From NCBI GenBank assembly GCA_930367215.1, contig OV884057.1, positions 109,393,284 to 109,457,283 on the forward strand: a stretch of DNA of 64,000 bases, written 5' to 3'. The notes below the pieces were generated by a model that searched no databases, was not told where the DNA came from, and saw only the letters and a program-made list of their open reading frames with translations. The DNA comes from Pollenia angustigena. Taxonomy: Eukaryota; Arthropoda; Insecta; Diptera; Polleniidae. Shown here in pieces: positions 1 through 11,351 of this stretch; the stretch's first letter is position 1; every line of letters begins with the position of its first letter. The translations under genes and the position numbers were made by a program.

Positions 1-421
1 GATAATTCAAATTCTTGATCCGCTTTAGCCCGATGGTCATCAGAAGTTAAGGCAGGACGGTTTTTAATAATTTAATTTTATTAGGATGTGAATTATCTTT
101 GGCTTCAGCCACGGTAATTTCCTTTAACTTAATGTTGCCAGTAAAGCTAATATTGAAAAGTAACTACTCGTCGTCATTGGCTCCTGCCATATAATTTCCT
201 TTAACTTGCCGTTAAAGGGAATATTGAAAAGAAACTCTTCATCGGCATTACTTTGAACAAACTCCGCTAAGTCCAAACGCTCTTCATTTGGTTCAAATAC
301 TTTACCACTACCTTCCGATTCTTCATTTAAACATTTCAGGTTTTCGCCATCGATCTTTTGTTACAGACTATATTTTATGCCCATTTCTACCGTATGTCCA
401 TCATCGGTGGCCTCATGACTT
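1..421 (-). pseudogene. PITHD1: PITH-domain protein (PITHD1-type) pseudogene fragment
   Basis: Reading the minus strand from about 421 leftwards gives the start of a PITH-domain protein: a His/Asp-rich lead, then MGIKYSL, KIDGENLKCLNEESEGSGKV, a DLAEFVQSNADEEFLFNIPF block and, after a break, FTGNIKLKEIT, DNSHPNKIKLL and a SDDHRAKADQEFEL block. These match the order of conserved blocks in PITHD1, a proteasome-interacting PITH-domain protein. The copy is dead: an in-frame TAA stands where SLY is expected, and there are further stops after a GANDDE block and after the KTVLP block. The ADEE-LLFNI-F-G-KLKE segment appears twice in slightly different form, which looks like an internal duplication. 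No intron is visible, so it could be a retrocopy. It runs off the window at base 1. Confidence 0.75.
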
Positions 422-952
422 CAATTTATTAATTCGCATTAATATTTAAAGTTTTTTAATATACATGAATGTTCTTCAATCTTTTGTAATATAAAATTAA
501 ATTTTTCTAAACTCAAAAAAAAAAAAAAAAAAATAAAACAAAAACAGAAACAGAAAATCTGGATTACTTAATGAAATATGGTAGCACAAATATTGATAAT
601 TGCCATAAACGTCAGAACGTTAGTATGGCGATAAAAAGAGAGAGTGGAACTACCTTATGTATTTGTATCATGGTTTTACATACATTATTGAACTAAATTT
701 ACAAATCCTCGTTTGAAACAAAAAAAGTAAATTGTATAGATTGTTGCCACAGAAAATGCATGTACATATTTATTTACATACAGTTTCATGTTTATGTCTA
801 GACTTACGTTTGCTCCACTCTGACAAATTTATTTATCACAGAATAATATTTTGACGTCATTCTTCCGTCGTTATTACATGTCTGGACGTAGGGTTAATGT
901 ATGTGTATAAATTTGTCTCATAAAAACACATATATACGATTTACTTTAAATT
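422..952. other. AT-rich spacer, no gene seen
   Basis: No open reading frame or repeat I can name. It contains an A-rich run near 517-545 and short TA-rich stretches. Confidence 0.5.
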
Positions 953-1540
953 TTATGGATTGTTGGTTTCCATACCACCAAGATGACCATCAAGAAAATT
1001 TGCACACTGCTGTACATCCATCAAAGCATTTTCACCATCAAGTTTTATGATCTTAGCCATTGGTTTATCTATGTTAAGTATATAAAATTTTTTTATTCTC
1101 TTAGCAAGCAGCAACTTTCGACATAGATATTGCAATTTGTTGGATGCAGGAGAAAGGTTATCGATCAAATATACTCTAGATTCGATAGTGCCACCAATTA
1201 TTTTATTTAAAAACAAAGGCTGGGCTTTAAAATAGTTTTTCATTATGGCATCTCGTAATTGAACCGAGTTAAATTTGATAATAACACGGCTATGTTGTTT
1301 TATATAGCAACAATGATATATATCCGACTGAGCAATGTCAACACCCACCAGCTTCCCAATTTTTATCATATTATCTCTTAAGTCATTCATAGGGCAACTT
1401 AAACCACTAATAACTATATCAGATCTATTTAATCTTCTCACCAACATATTATATTTATCACGAAGAATGTTAAATTTGGCCTCATTAGCCTTATCTGTCT
1501 CTTTAACAACAGTGCAGCAACGTGATACATCAGATTTAAC
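953..1540 (-). pseudogene. LINE ORF1, C-terminal part (split by a DNA element)
   Basis: A 164-residue open frame (953-1447) that stays open upstream to the insertion point at 1540. It carries DIVISGLSCPMNDLRDN, SRVIIKFNSVQLRDAIMKNY and a basic NKLQYLCRKLLLAKR segment, the pattern of the ORF1p C-terminal domain in Jockey/CR1-type non-LTR retrotransposons (related to the baculovirus FP C-terminal fold). It belongs to the same ORF as 3221-3592: skipping the element at 1545-3220 and one copy of the ATTT target repeat keeps the frame open across the junction. No ORF2 (endonuclease or reverse transcriptase) follows to the left, so the LINE is incomplete downstream of ORF1. Confidence 0.7.
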
Positions 1541-1544
1541 ATTT

Positions 1545-3220
1545 CGTCAGCTCAAAATTGGTTTGGCGCATATGCCAAAAAGTCGGAGTGGTGAAAAACG
1601 ACAAAGAAGATTTACATGAAGATTACTCAAATTGTACCCGATAGAATTATTTTATATTTTTACCACTGCTTCCGGTATATGTTTTGAAGAAAAATGCAAA
1701 TTTTTGCGCACTTTCATGAATAAAGTTAGAATTTAATAGTATTTTTTTGAAAATGAAAAATATTGTTTTGTGCCGCATACGCCACTTTTCTAAAAAAAAA
1801 ATTTAAAAAGTGGCTTTTTGTGCTGCATACGTATACTTATTGCTGTCTATTGAGTAACTTGTTGAGATGAATTTTTCTTTATAGTTTTTTTATTTGATTT
1901 TACTTTACAAAAAAACAGAAAAACAGTTCTACTGTTATGAAAAGGTACATAAAAACCCACAAATTAAACAACTTAAATAATGCAACAGTAAAAAGAAAAT
2001 TTAAAACTTAATATTGCGTAAATTTTTATAATAAGCTTTATCAACACGTGGAAAAAATATAAGCAAGTCTTTTATGTCTCTATTTTAATCGCTGGAAATA
2101 AATGATGGTTTCGATATTTTCAAACCATTCGTCAACAAATTCTCAGGAGTTTTCAAACAATTTTTTGATGCAGACTTAACCAAAATTGCATTTTCATATT
2201 TTTCCTCTCTGGTAGAAGTTTTATAATTTATACATAAATCATTATTTTAACTGCATAGACGTACTTAAATTTTAGCAAAAGGGACTTTTCGAAAGTCCTT
2301 TTTATTTGCTTCCAACGAGTATGTGCGAAAATTTTCCGGAAGCATTTCCATAATTTTAAGTTTTGTTTTATTATTTGGCATTGTTTTAAGCAAATTTAGT
2401 AATTGAAGAGGACTATGAATTTCAATATTCTTTAAGTACCGGTCAATAACACCATGGACAAAGTCCACTTCTTGAATTAAAGAATGTTCTGGTTCTGAAG
2501 ACTTTTGTATTACGGCATCAATATTATTTTGCTTAAAGAACATTTTGATTGCGATTGCGTTAAATTGATTTTTATTTTGAGGTACGCAAGAATCGCTCCA
2601 TAATGTCACAGTTTTAATTAGTGGATAATCTTTTATTAATTCATTTAAAATTTTAATTAAAGCACTAGCAATGTCGTTACCACTCCGACCGCTATGAGCT
2701 TCCGTCCACAAGGCACAATAAGTAAAAGTTGATATATTTGGCATAATAATGGTTGCTGTAAGATTGCACATATTCAATTTTCGTTTGTAGTAAAATGTTG
2801 AAGCATTTCCCTTATGTAGGCTAAAAACACTTTGCATATCATAGCAAACCGTACACTTGGTTGGGTCCATTATTTTATAAAACTATTTTTCACAAATTAA
2901 TTTTCTTGTTGTCATTTTATTTTGCTTTTGCTTTAACTAAATTTTTTCTTACGGCAATGCAGCAAAGCAACAGTAAAATTTGTTTTGTATGAAGAATTTG
3001 CTGCAATCGCCAAACAATGGCTTGCAGAGCAAAACAGTACTTAAAAAATTTTGAAACAGTTGATATGCGGCAAAATTAATGCTTTATATCTCAGAAACCA
3101 TAAAAATTTTCGCGAAACAGGTTTTTGATTTAGAAAGAGGGTATTAAAAAAATATATTCCTCATACCTAACTCATTTTTTTTTTAAATGGTCGGTAGGTC
3201 AAACCAGTAATGAGCTGACG
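1545..3220 (-). mobile_element. TIR element carrying a DUF7869-like ORF, inserted in LINE ORF1
   Basis: Both ends carry an imperfect inverted repeat: CGTCAGCTC plus a GGTTTG block at the left end, and the same read inward from 3220. The flanks show a 4-bp duplication, ATTT, at 1541-1544 and 3221-3224. Removing the element and one ATTT restores an uninterrupted LINE ORF1 frame, strong evidence for the exact borders. The only sizeable ORF inside is 2265-2870 on the minus strand. I cannot assign it to a standard superfamily from the TIR and TSD. Confidence 0.75.
2265..2870 (-). CDS. DUF7869-like protein, C-terminal half, possible transposase
   Basis: 201 residues. Visible blocks: CYDMQSVFSL near residues 9-18, FYYKRKLNMCNLT near 26-38, YCALWTEAHSGRSGNDIAS near 51-69, LWSDSCVPQNKN at 90-101 and EPEHS at 126-130. 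This order (DMQ, FYYKRKL, GRSGNDIAS, WSDSC-QNKN, EP.HS) is what I know from arthropod proteins annotated with a DUF7869 region; aspartates 11 and 93 and the following acidic/His block would suit an RNase H-like nuclease, but that is inference. Family proteins are usually much longer, with an N-terminal half absent here, so this is probably a truncated gene. It sits alone between the TIRs of the 1545-3220 element. Confidence 0.6.
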   Translation of the reverse strand: MDPTKCTVCYDMQSVFSLHKGNASTFYYKRKLNMCNLTATIIMPNISTFTYCALWTEAHSGRSGNDIASALIKILNELIKDYPLIKTVTLWSDSCVPQNKNQFNAIAIKMFFKQNNIDAVIQKSSEPEHSLIQEVDFVHGVIDRYLKNIEIHSPLQLLNLLKTMPNNKTKLKIMEMLPENFRTYSLEANKKDFRKVPFAKI

Positions 3221-3592
3221 ATTTGAAATTTCTATATTGATTTCACTTCGAAAATTGTCAACAATATTTAACAATTTTGTTTCGAGATTTTTAAATCCAG
3301 TGACCATACCTCTCTCAATATCCGATCTTGTTTCATCCATCTTACTTTCAATGGATTTCTGTATTTCATCAATTCGTTTAATAATATCACCATTATTAAA
3401 TTTACCCACAATTATACAATTCTCACAAATGAACTTCGAAAGATTCTTGCTAATGGAGGCCAAGGATTCATCAGAAACACCAGCACAACTTGAGTGTAAG
3501 TAAATACCACATTTTCCGCACCCAACACTAAGTTGAGTTTTTGTCACATTACATTTACATGTTGGACACTGCAACGGGTTTTTTTGCGGCAT
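3221..3592 (-). pseudogene. LINE ORF1, N-terminal PHD-finger part
   Basis: Starts at MPQKNPLQCPTC. A PHD-like zinc finger is clear: Cys9, Cys12, Cys25, Cys28, His33, Cys36, Cys56 and Cys59 (C4HC3). Residues about 68-125 form a charged, heptad-like stretch (IIKRIDEIQKSIESKMDE onward) suited to coiled-coil trimerisation of ORF1p. PHD plus coiled coil plus the C-terminal domain at 953-1540 is the ORF1 layout of CR1/Jockey-group LINEs; ORF1p binds the element RNA in the retrotransposition particle. The natural frame stops being LINE at 3221, where the TIR element begins. Confidence 0.72.
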
Positions 3593-4073
3593 ATTTAACG
3601 TTGCTAATATTTGTGAAAAAAATGTATAAATTTATAATTTTATAAAAATTAATACCACAAATATTTTAACAAAAAATCTTAAACTAAAATTGTTTTTATT
3701 TTATTTTATAAAATAGAAATTAAAATTAAAAAAAAAGTATTTTAATTTTGTAATTAATTCATATCTTACAGCTATGATATATATTCATACTCCGTGGCTG
3801 ACATTTTTTTTACAAATTTGGCTTTATCTTTAAATTTTTGTCGATAATTATTTATTTAACGGAACACTTAATTAATTATGTACATATTACAATAATTAAA
3901 TATATAACTAGTATATAAATTATTACCACATATGTATTTTTACTCAAACTTATAAATAAATTGAGAAATTTTCCAAAATAAAATTTTTTAAAGATTAATA
4001 AATAAAAAATTCTATATGATGGAGTTACTAAGAATATGGTATATAAAAGCTTGAAGTATTCTTTCTAAAACAT
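3593..4073. other. AT-rich spacer, possibly LINE 5' untranslated sequence
   Basis: Very AT-rich, no ORF of note. It lies directly upstream of the minus-strand LINE ORF1, so part may be its 5' untranslated region. Confidence 0.4.
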
Positions 4074-4076
4074 ATT

Positions 4077-4216
4077 CACCCTTATTGTGTTTGGCGTATT
4101 TAAAATACGCTTACGACTGTTTGGTAATAGATTAAAGGAAAAAAGTCCACGTTCTCTTTAATCTATTACCAAACTGTCGTAGGCGTATTTTAAATACGCC
4201 AAACACAATAAGGGTG
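4077..4216. mobile_element. 140-bp palindromic MITE, copy 1
   Basis: Nearly a full hairpin: the left end CACCCTTATTGTGTTTGGCG reads back as its inverse at the right end, with a short centre containing AAAGTCCACG. ATT flanks both sides (4074-4076 and 4217-4219), a likely 3-bp TSD. A second copy of the same length lies at 5559-5698. Confidence 0.8.
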
Positions 4217-4526
4217 ATTATTCTGCCGTATTCATAAAAAATTAAAATAGATTTGAATTGTATTTTAATAAAAATTTGTGTGAACATTTTGCCTTAAAAG
4301 ACATTTCAAACTTATTTTATATTAAAATGAATACGGCGATTATGTTTTAATAAATAATTTTTTTTTTTTTTTATTTATTTTATTTATTATTTAATCAAAC
4401 CCATGGGCCATATACGATTAATATAGTTATTTACAACTTTGTAATGACATATGATAAAATACAAAATTTCTTAAACTAACTTATATACTATTAAAATTTT
4501 AAATTTTGTAGAAAAATCTTTTAAAA

Positions 4527-4988
4527 AATTTTAATTTCAAAAGATTTTGTTATTCGTGCTTAATTCCCAGTTTTTATTCTTGATAAAAACACTTGAAATT
4601 TATTGTTGATGGGATAAGCTATTCCTATGCGCATTTCACTGGTTGCTTAGGCCAGATCATCAGGAAACTTCATCCATAAAGATTTTAGAAAAACTAAAGA
4701 TATTAAACCAAATAAAACTGTTAAACGTATAAGACTTATAGCAACAGTTCTACTTGTAATAATATCAAAGTTTAAACAAAACACATCAACAATAAACAGT
4801 GGGTTTATCTCATCTTACATTCCCCACTACAATTAGTTGAAATTCTCTCAACATAGGAATGCATAGGAATAGCTTATCCCATCAACAATAAATTACAAGT
4901 GTTTTTATCAAGAATAAAAACTGGGAATTAAGCACGAATAACAAAATCTTTTGAAATTAAAATTTTGTATTCCCAAAAATTGAAATTA
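4527..4988. repeat. Long-armed foldback, family A copy 1
   Basis: The left arm (from about 4540, TTTTGTTATTCGTGCTTAAT, through GGGATAAGCTATTCCTATGC) recurs inverted at about 4855-4970. The middle holds CCAGATCATCAGGAAACTTC and AGTTGAAATTCTCTCAAC. Related copies lie near 28.73-29.45 kb and 31.94-32.42 kb. No coding capacity. Ends are approximate because the arms grade into AT-rich flanks. Confidence 0.7.
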
Positions 4989-5152
4989 CCGGCGGAAGGC
5001 CGGCTATGCAGAGAAGCTTTAGTCAGCGAGGCCGGTGTTTGTTATACCATAGAGGAGAAAATACTTGCGCCCGGCCGAAGGACGGCTATACAGAGAAGCT
5101 TAAGTTAGCGAAGCCGGTGTTTGTTATTCCATAGAGAAAAAAACGTACTACC
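4989..5152. repeat. Two-unit tandem repeat, period about 82 bp
   Basis: Two diverged copies of a unit that starts CCGGC-GAAGG-CGGCTAT and ends GTTAT-CCATAGAG, starting near 4989 and 5071. GC content is higher than the surroundings. Origin not recognised. Confidence 0.65.
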
Positions 5153-5555
5153 AAGGCCTATCCAAAAGGTCTGCTTACTTCTACAACTATACAAAAAACA
5201 ACAGGTATTTTGTTTGTGTAAAATTCCCCGCCGTTGTCAAAATCTTACTACTACATAGGGAAAACAAAAGGAAAAATGTGATTTGTGTGCAAAAAAACCG
5301 AAAACGTAAACAAAAATACACATGTATAAGGAAAATGTAAACAACTTTTGACATCGTTGAGGAATAAACCAAATAACATCTGGCTTCTTGCGCAAACCTA
5401 TTGGATAGACCTTGCGTACTACATACATAGCAACTGCTCAATAGGCATCAAAACAATGATTTTTGTGTATTTTTCTTTGTAGGTATATGTTTTTTTTACC
5501 AAAGCAATAATTGACGAACGAAGCTAAACATGGTATTTTTTAAATTTTATTTCTT
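5153..5555. other. Spacer without a supported gene
   Basis: Short ORFs here show no family signal. I see no structured repeat. Confidence 0.4.
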
Positions 5556-5558
5556 ATT

Positions 5559-5698
5559 CACCCTTATTGTGTTTGGCGTATTTAAAATACGCCTACGACT
5601 GTTTGTTAAAAGATTAAAGAGAACGTGAACTTTTTTCCTTTAATCTATTCCCTAACTGTCGTAGGCGTATTTTAAATACGCCAAACACAATAAGGGTG
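5559..5698. mobile_element. 140-bp palindromic MITE, copy 2
   Basis: Same family and length as 4077-4216, with the same ends and the same ATT on each flank (5556-5558 and 5699-5701). Its centre is inverted relative to copy 1, as expected for a near-symmetric hairpin inserted in the other orientation. Confidence 0.8.
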
Positions 5699-7412
5699 AT
5701 TATTGAATCTTTTTTATCGAAATTTACAATATGTATTCAAATCTTAATTCTACTTGTTGTTTATTAGTTGTTACCAATGTAACCACTAACTGCTGTATTC
5801 AAATTTTAAAAATGTCTTGGTTAGGCTCAAAGTATCGGTTCTTTTTAGCCTCTGGTGACCTTCGAACTGAAGCAGACCCCGAGCTAAACATGGTATGAAT
5901 GGCGAAGCCAATACGCTGTGCATGACTTGAATGAATTTTGAAACAACACCCAATGTGTGTGGCTGAGAAAGTTTGATTGCATGAACAAAAATGAGTGTAT
6001 TTGATGTTGTTCATTGAATGCGAATTTTTTCAATCACACAAAGCCGTTCTCTGTTATGCATATTTCAACGATTAAAACACAAAGCGTACTGATCATGGAT
6101 GATAAAGTTAGAACAATTGTACTTTTAGTACTATTAGCATCGCAAAAGTACTGAAGTACTCCAGTGACATGTTTGGAACAATTTAAAATTTGCATATGAT
6201 TAAATTATTTTTTTGATGAAATTTTTTTACGAACTGTTTACATATTTGATTTTACACTATTATTGTTCAGTCACGTCCAGCGTTGACATTTAGGTTACTT
6301 TTAACCAGAATTGATTACTTTTTTTCCAATGTGTACTTTTTTCCATTTTGGTTACTTTTTTTCAACACAAAAATAACCAATTTTTTGTTTTAAGAATTTT
6401 TTTAAGAATTACTTGCTCCGCTTTTTTGACTCTAAAAATTGTTTGTGGTGTTTGTGCAACCAATACCAATACTTTTTTCATCTACTTAAAAAAGCTAAAA
6501 CTTTAATATACTATACACTTAACCATATTAGGTATATATCGTTGGTCTCATGTATAAAGGCCCTAACTCACATAAATGCAACTTTACAAGAGAAGGCAAA
6601 AACATAATAAAGGTATTCACGTCAAAAGTTGCACCCTTGCGTAAAAGCAAAAGTGCAAAAACATAACAACAACCACATAGCCAATTATTACGCACAAGCG
6701 ATGCAAAATTGTCAGGGTCTAATGGCGATTTCTTTTCTGAGAAAAATGTTGCATTAATGTTACATGTTCTACATTTTTGTGTTCGTTTGTACAAAAAATA
6801 CAACTGTGGGAAAAATTTTCAAGTTCTTTTGTGAATATGTTGATGAAAAACGTGCAAAACATGTTGCATATTTTACCCTTACTTTTACTTAAGGTGTTCA
6901 TACTGCCCTGTTCTACAACTTTGGCACTTACTACTTTCTTTGTAGAACAAATGCTTTATTTTGTTTGTCATAATTCATACCGCTCATAAAAATTGTAAAC
7001 AATTTGTTTTAAAACAAAATATAAAAATATTTACACATTAAAATCAAAAAAAGTCTATTTATATTATAAACGTTTTAATTTTTATAAGCCATTAGTGATG
7101 TTAATATTTGTTTCCAACCCGTAATAGCGTGCAGAAACCGCTTAAATATCTTTAAAAATCGCTCATTAAGTACATTAATGATGAAAGTGTAATAGTTGTA
7201 AATAAAAGCACTAATTGTGTTCTATTGAAATTGCACAACATGTAACACTTCCAGTGATTATAGGTAACATTAGAAAATGTTACATGTACATACTGTAACA
7301 TATTTTTTTCAGAAAAGAAATCGCCATAAGTAAGTGCAAGATTACCAGAGAAAAAGCATACAAATGTTGCAACTTTTTATGGCATTGCCAAATTGAAAGA
7401 AATGCTTAAAAA
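5699..7412. other. AT-rich region, fragmentary repeats only
   Basis: No gene supported. The stretch around 5960-6050 (GAGTGTATTTG, TTTTTTCAATC-CA-AAAG, GTTCTCTG) resembles 36690-36775 and so looks like a dispersed, diverged repeat. Confidence 0.4.
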
Positions 7413-7415
7413 GTA

Positions 7416-10197
7416 GTCCCCTTTTAGACAGGCAAAGTTTACTTTGCAAAGTCTTGTGTAGTTCTCTTTTAAACTTTGTTTGGTGTTTAGACACACAAAG
7501 TTTAATTTGACAAATTTTTGTTTATTCGTTGTTGCAGCCTGCGTACAGGGTTGATAAACGGCATTTTTTTAAATGTACTTAATACCGAAAAAAAATTTAC
7601 ATTTTTTACCCTAAATGTACTTAATGCCAAAAAAATATTTTTTACAAGTTTTATTATTTGCATTACAAAAAATTTACATTGAAATGCACTTGTGCTATAC
7701 ATTTATATTTGAAATATACCTTTGGCAATTAACAAAAAGAAAAATTAAGTGAATAATAAGGAATTTAGACGAAGAATCTTAAGCTTGTTTTTTTTAGATT
7801 TGAAAGTGGAACAGGTTAAAAAAATGTTTTAACTACCCAGTTAAAACTTCGCCTGCAAAATAATGTGTTAAGTAATAAGGAAAATGTTAAAATACTACTT
7901 CCAATTCTTCTGAAAGAACCAATGAATTTTACAAGGGATGTCCCAAAATGAATGCATTTTTATGTAAGTCATTATTTTTTTCCTACATACATCTGAAAAA
8001 TAAGTAGTTATAGAAGTAATTATAGTAGTTAGAAGAAAGCTACTAAATAATTAGTGCAAGAAGCTATTCATTTTAAAAAAGTGAGCGAAGTTTTTACTGG
8101 GTAGTAATGCCCGCAATTTCTACTAAAAGTATCTAGCTGTGTATAGATATCTATGGTGCAAGGAATTTTTCATAATTTTAACACATATGACTTGCTTACT
8201 GGTTAAAGTGTGGGTACGTTCGTAAATGCAGTTGCTGCGCATCAGTTGCGCATTAGTAAAGTTGAATGTTCGTAAAAGCATCACTTGTAAGAAACTTGGC
8301 ATTACTTTCATATGTCAAAAGTTTTTTATGCAGTGATGCCGCAGCTCTGCAGCAAATATTGGCAATTATTGCATCAGTTAATTTTCTGATGCAATAACTT
8401 TAAACATAAAAAAATAGTTTTATTTTTCTTTTTTGATGCTTTTTCTTGTAATTTATAAGAAAACTATTACTTTTAAGTTAAATATTTTTAATAAAATTTG
8501 CCATCACTATTGTTGATAACACTTTTTTTTATTATTTTATGTTCGTTCATAAAACTTTTAAAATTTAGCTCGTGTTGTACATAAGGCAATTTAAAAAAAA
8601 ACCAAGAGAGATATTTTATTTTGTAAATACTGGATGGAGACCTACATTAATACAATCTTTAACTAAATTAATCACTTTTGAATATTACGATCCATTACGC
8701 AGATTTTTACATTTCACTACTGTCAGCCAAAGTTGACTTCTATTTTGCGTACGTTCGTGACCACATGTTTATAACTATGTATTATTATAAAAAAATTAAA
8801 CTCAATGAATCCATCCATCTTTTGCACTAAACTTAGAGCTACCCAAATGCTATCGAATCGCCAAAAAAAAAAATGATAGGAAAAGTTTTGTTTTCTATAT
8901 TATTTTTACATCAAAAGCGTACGAACGTACGTTAGTGACCCCAAGAAATGCCCATATATAAAATATTTAATTAAAAAATTACAACAATCAGTGCCCATGT
9001 TCTGTAACTCTCGCGTCAGTAAACTTTTCGATTGAAATGTGTGAAATGAAACAGAAATGCCATAAATTGAAACAAACAGCTGTTTTTCTCACTAAACTGT
9101 ATCTGCAACTTTTTTTGGCGAGTACTAGCTGTCACGTAAGGAAATTACTCGCCAAATTTCAGAAAAAGTGTGTCTGTAATATTTTTGTGCGAAAAGTTTC
9201 CGCTTTGAACTGTCAAATAAACTCACGTATAAAAACGGGGCGAGAAAAACTTGTAACACCAAAAAACACTTAAAAATGCAAAATACAAAGAATAATAATA
9301 ATAATAATATTTTGTTCTTGGCACATTTTTTTATTGTTTAATTATTTTGCTTTTAACATTTATATAAAATATACGAATGTTTTTAAATCGTTTGCAAACA
9401 ACAAACATTAAAGTCGCACTTTACATTATTTGGTAAAGCCAACGGTTCTAATTTCGCCGCCGTCGTTGAAAAATTTTCAATTTTAGTAAATTTTGGTCGC
9501 CGTCAACGTTATTTGTTACTGGCGTTTTCAATGTCTGCAATGTCACATCGGCTTCGAGTGCAATATTATGACATTTATAACGTAACGACGTAATCTCTTT
9601 TGATAGTTTTCGACATGAGTTACAGACACACTTTTTTCTCACTTTTCGAGAAACGATGGAATATTTTGTGTCACATCTTTTCGACGCGAGAAGTTCTCAC
9701 TATAGTTACAGAACGTGGGTACAGGTATAGTAAGGAACACAAAAATATTATTTTTAAAGAAGATGAAAGTTCGGTTGGTGTATGAAATTAGTTTTGTAAC
9801 ATATTACTATTTGTAATTTTTTTTATTTTAAACTATAGCAACACGATTCATAAGACTGTAGCAATAATTTGTTTGAATTAAATTCGATATAGTATTTACA
9901 TAAAGGCGATTTCTTTGCTTTGTTTTTATCATATTTTGGTAGGAAAAAGCGTTTGCAATTTTTAAATTGTACTAAATTTGCATTGGAGTACTTTATTACT
10001 TTTGCACTGCTAATAGTAGTAAAAAAGTACAATTGTACTACTAACTTTATCACCCCTGCTCAGAAATAAACTACGAACGAAAAACAAAAGGAATTTGCGA
10101 GTACAGCAAAGAGCGTACTCCCCCGCTATTCTCTTTTCCCCTCCCATCCATAAACTCAAGACTTTGCAAAGTAAACTTTGTCTGTCTAAAATGGGAC
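7416..10197. mobile_element. 2.8-kb TIR-bounded non-autonomous element (GTA TSD)
   Basis: The left end at 7416 (GTCCCCTTTTAGACAGGCAA, then AGTTTACTTTGCAAAGTCTTG) reappears inverted at the right end, finishing TAAAATGGGAC at 10197. Over about 45 bp the two differ at only a few positions. GTA is present at 7413-7415 and 10198-10200, a likely 3-bp TSD. No transposase ORF lies inside. The first 100 bp contain a diverged second copy of the AAAGTTTA-TTTG motif. Two separate MITEs of one family facing each other is the alternative. Confidence 0.6.
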
Positions 10198-10296
10198 GTA
10201 CTCACAAAATCAACTCTACACCAAAAAACAACGCAGGAATGCCATTTTAACGTAAATTTTTTTCTTTGAATTGAAAAAAAAAACAATTAATTGAAA

Positions 10297-11281
10297 ATGA
10301 ACACTGTTAAAAATAAAACAATTAAAAAAGAAAAAGCTTCTAAAAAATGGAAGGAAGCAGAAATAATAAAAATACTAGACTTCTTGTCTGAAAATAGAAA
10401 TTTTGAGGTAAGTTATAAATTCGGCTTATAAATTAATAAAATTAATAATTTTGTGTATTTTTCCAGAAACCTACAGCTCAAATTTATTATAAAAATTTTT
10501 TAAAAGAATCGCAAGTGCATGCCTCTTGGGATATTGTAAAATGGAAGGTGCGCTATCTAAAAAATTGTTTTGTAAAAGCTGAAAATTGGAGGTTTAATAC
10601 AGGTGCCGGTATTCTTGTTGAAGATTTAGAAAATTGTATAACTACTGTAAATGGTAAATTTTTTGCTTGAAAATATACTAAAATGAAATAAATACACAAT
10701 CATTTCTTATATATGCAGAAAAATTACAAAGAATGTGCTGTCATTATGATCGACTTAAAGATATATTTGGTCGGAAAAGGGAAGCTGAAATGGACGTGTT
10801 TGATTCGGATCTAAATACGTCGGATTTTTTTGGATTTTCAGGTTCTGATATAATAGAAAATGTTACAGACGTACATTCTTCTACAATCCAAATAGAAAAA
10901 ACCATAGAAACTAACAAGGAGAATGATATAGAAGTCGTATTAGAAAGTCCATTGGAAGAACCAACACCAACAACGTCTAAAGTGTCTGCATTTGCAGAAA
11001 AGCTCAAAAAAACTGCTCCAAAAGACTCCCTATCTCAACTAACTAAGTTTCAAGCTGATAGAAATAATACCCAGCTGTTGAAAATTAATTTTGAAAAAGA
11101 AAAGTTTGAAAAGGAATTCGAGTTTCAAAAAGAAAGGTTTGAGGTCGAAATGAAATTAAAAAAAGAGGAACTAGAAATAAAACTAAAAGAAATAGAGAAA
11201 CAAGATAGATTAAAAATATTAGAAATTGAAAAAAATGAACGTCTCGCGAGATACGAGCTCGAATTAAAATACAAAAAGTGA
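10297..11281 (+). CDS. PIF/Harbinger Myb/SANT-like accessory protein, three exons
   Basis: Exon 1 10297-10407, exon 2 10467-10653, exon 3 10719-11281. Both introns are GT-AG (donors GTAAGT and GTAAAT, acceptors TTCCAG and TGCAG) and the phases fit, giving 286 residues. ATG at 10297 opens MNTVKNKTIKKEKASKKWKE. The N-terminal third has the spaced tryptophans of a SANT/Myb-like trihelix (KKWKEAEI, ASWDIVKWKVRYLKN, ENWRFNTGAG). The C-terminus (about 195-286) is a highly charged E/K coiled coil. In PIF/Harbinger elements such a DNA-binding partner accompanies the DDE transposase, consistent with the convergent transposase exon at 18007-18909. No stop or frameshift is seen, so this gene could still be expressed. 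Confidence 0.8.
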
Positions 11282-11351
11282 TTTAAGACAAAAAACATAC
11301 GTATATATGTAAAATGTGATTTATTTGAATAAAAAATATTTTTTAAAATGA

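Noticed and set aside
1335..1619. Plus-strand ORF across the left TIR of the DUF7869-like element
   Set aside because: It crosses the insertion border and is mostly antisense to LINE ORF1.
7416..10197. TIRs of this pair as the ends of the Harbinger element
   Set aside because: The right TIR faces outward at 10197, before the Myb-like gene starts, so the gene lies outside this TIR pair.
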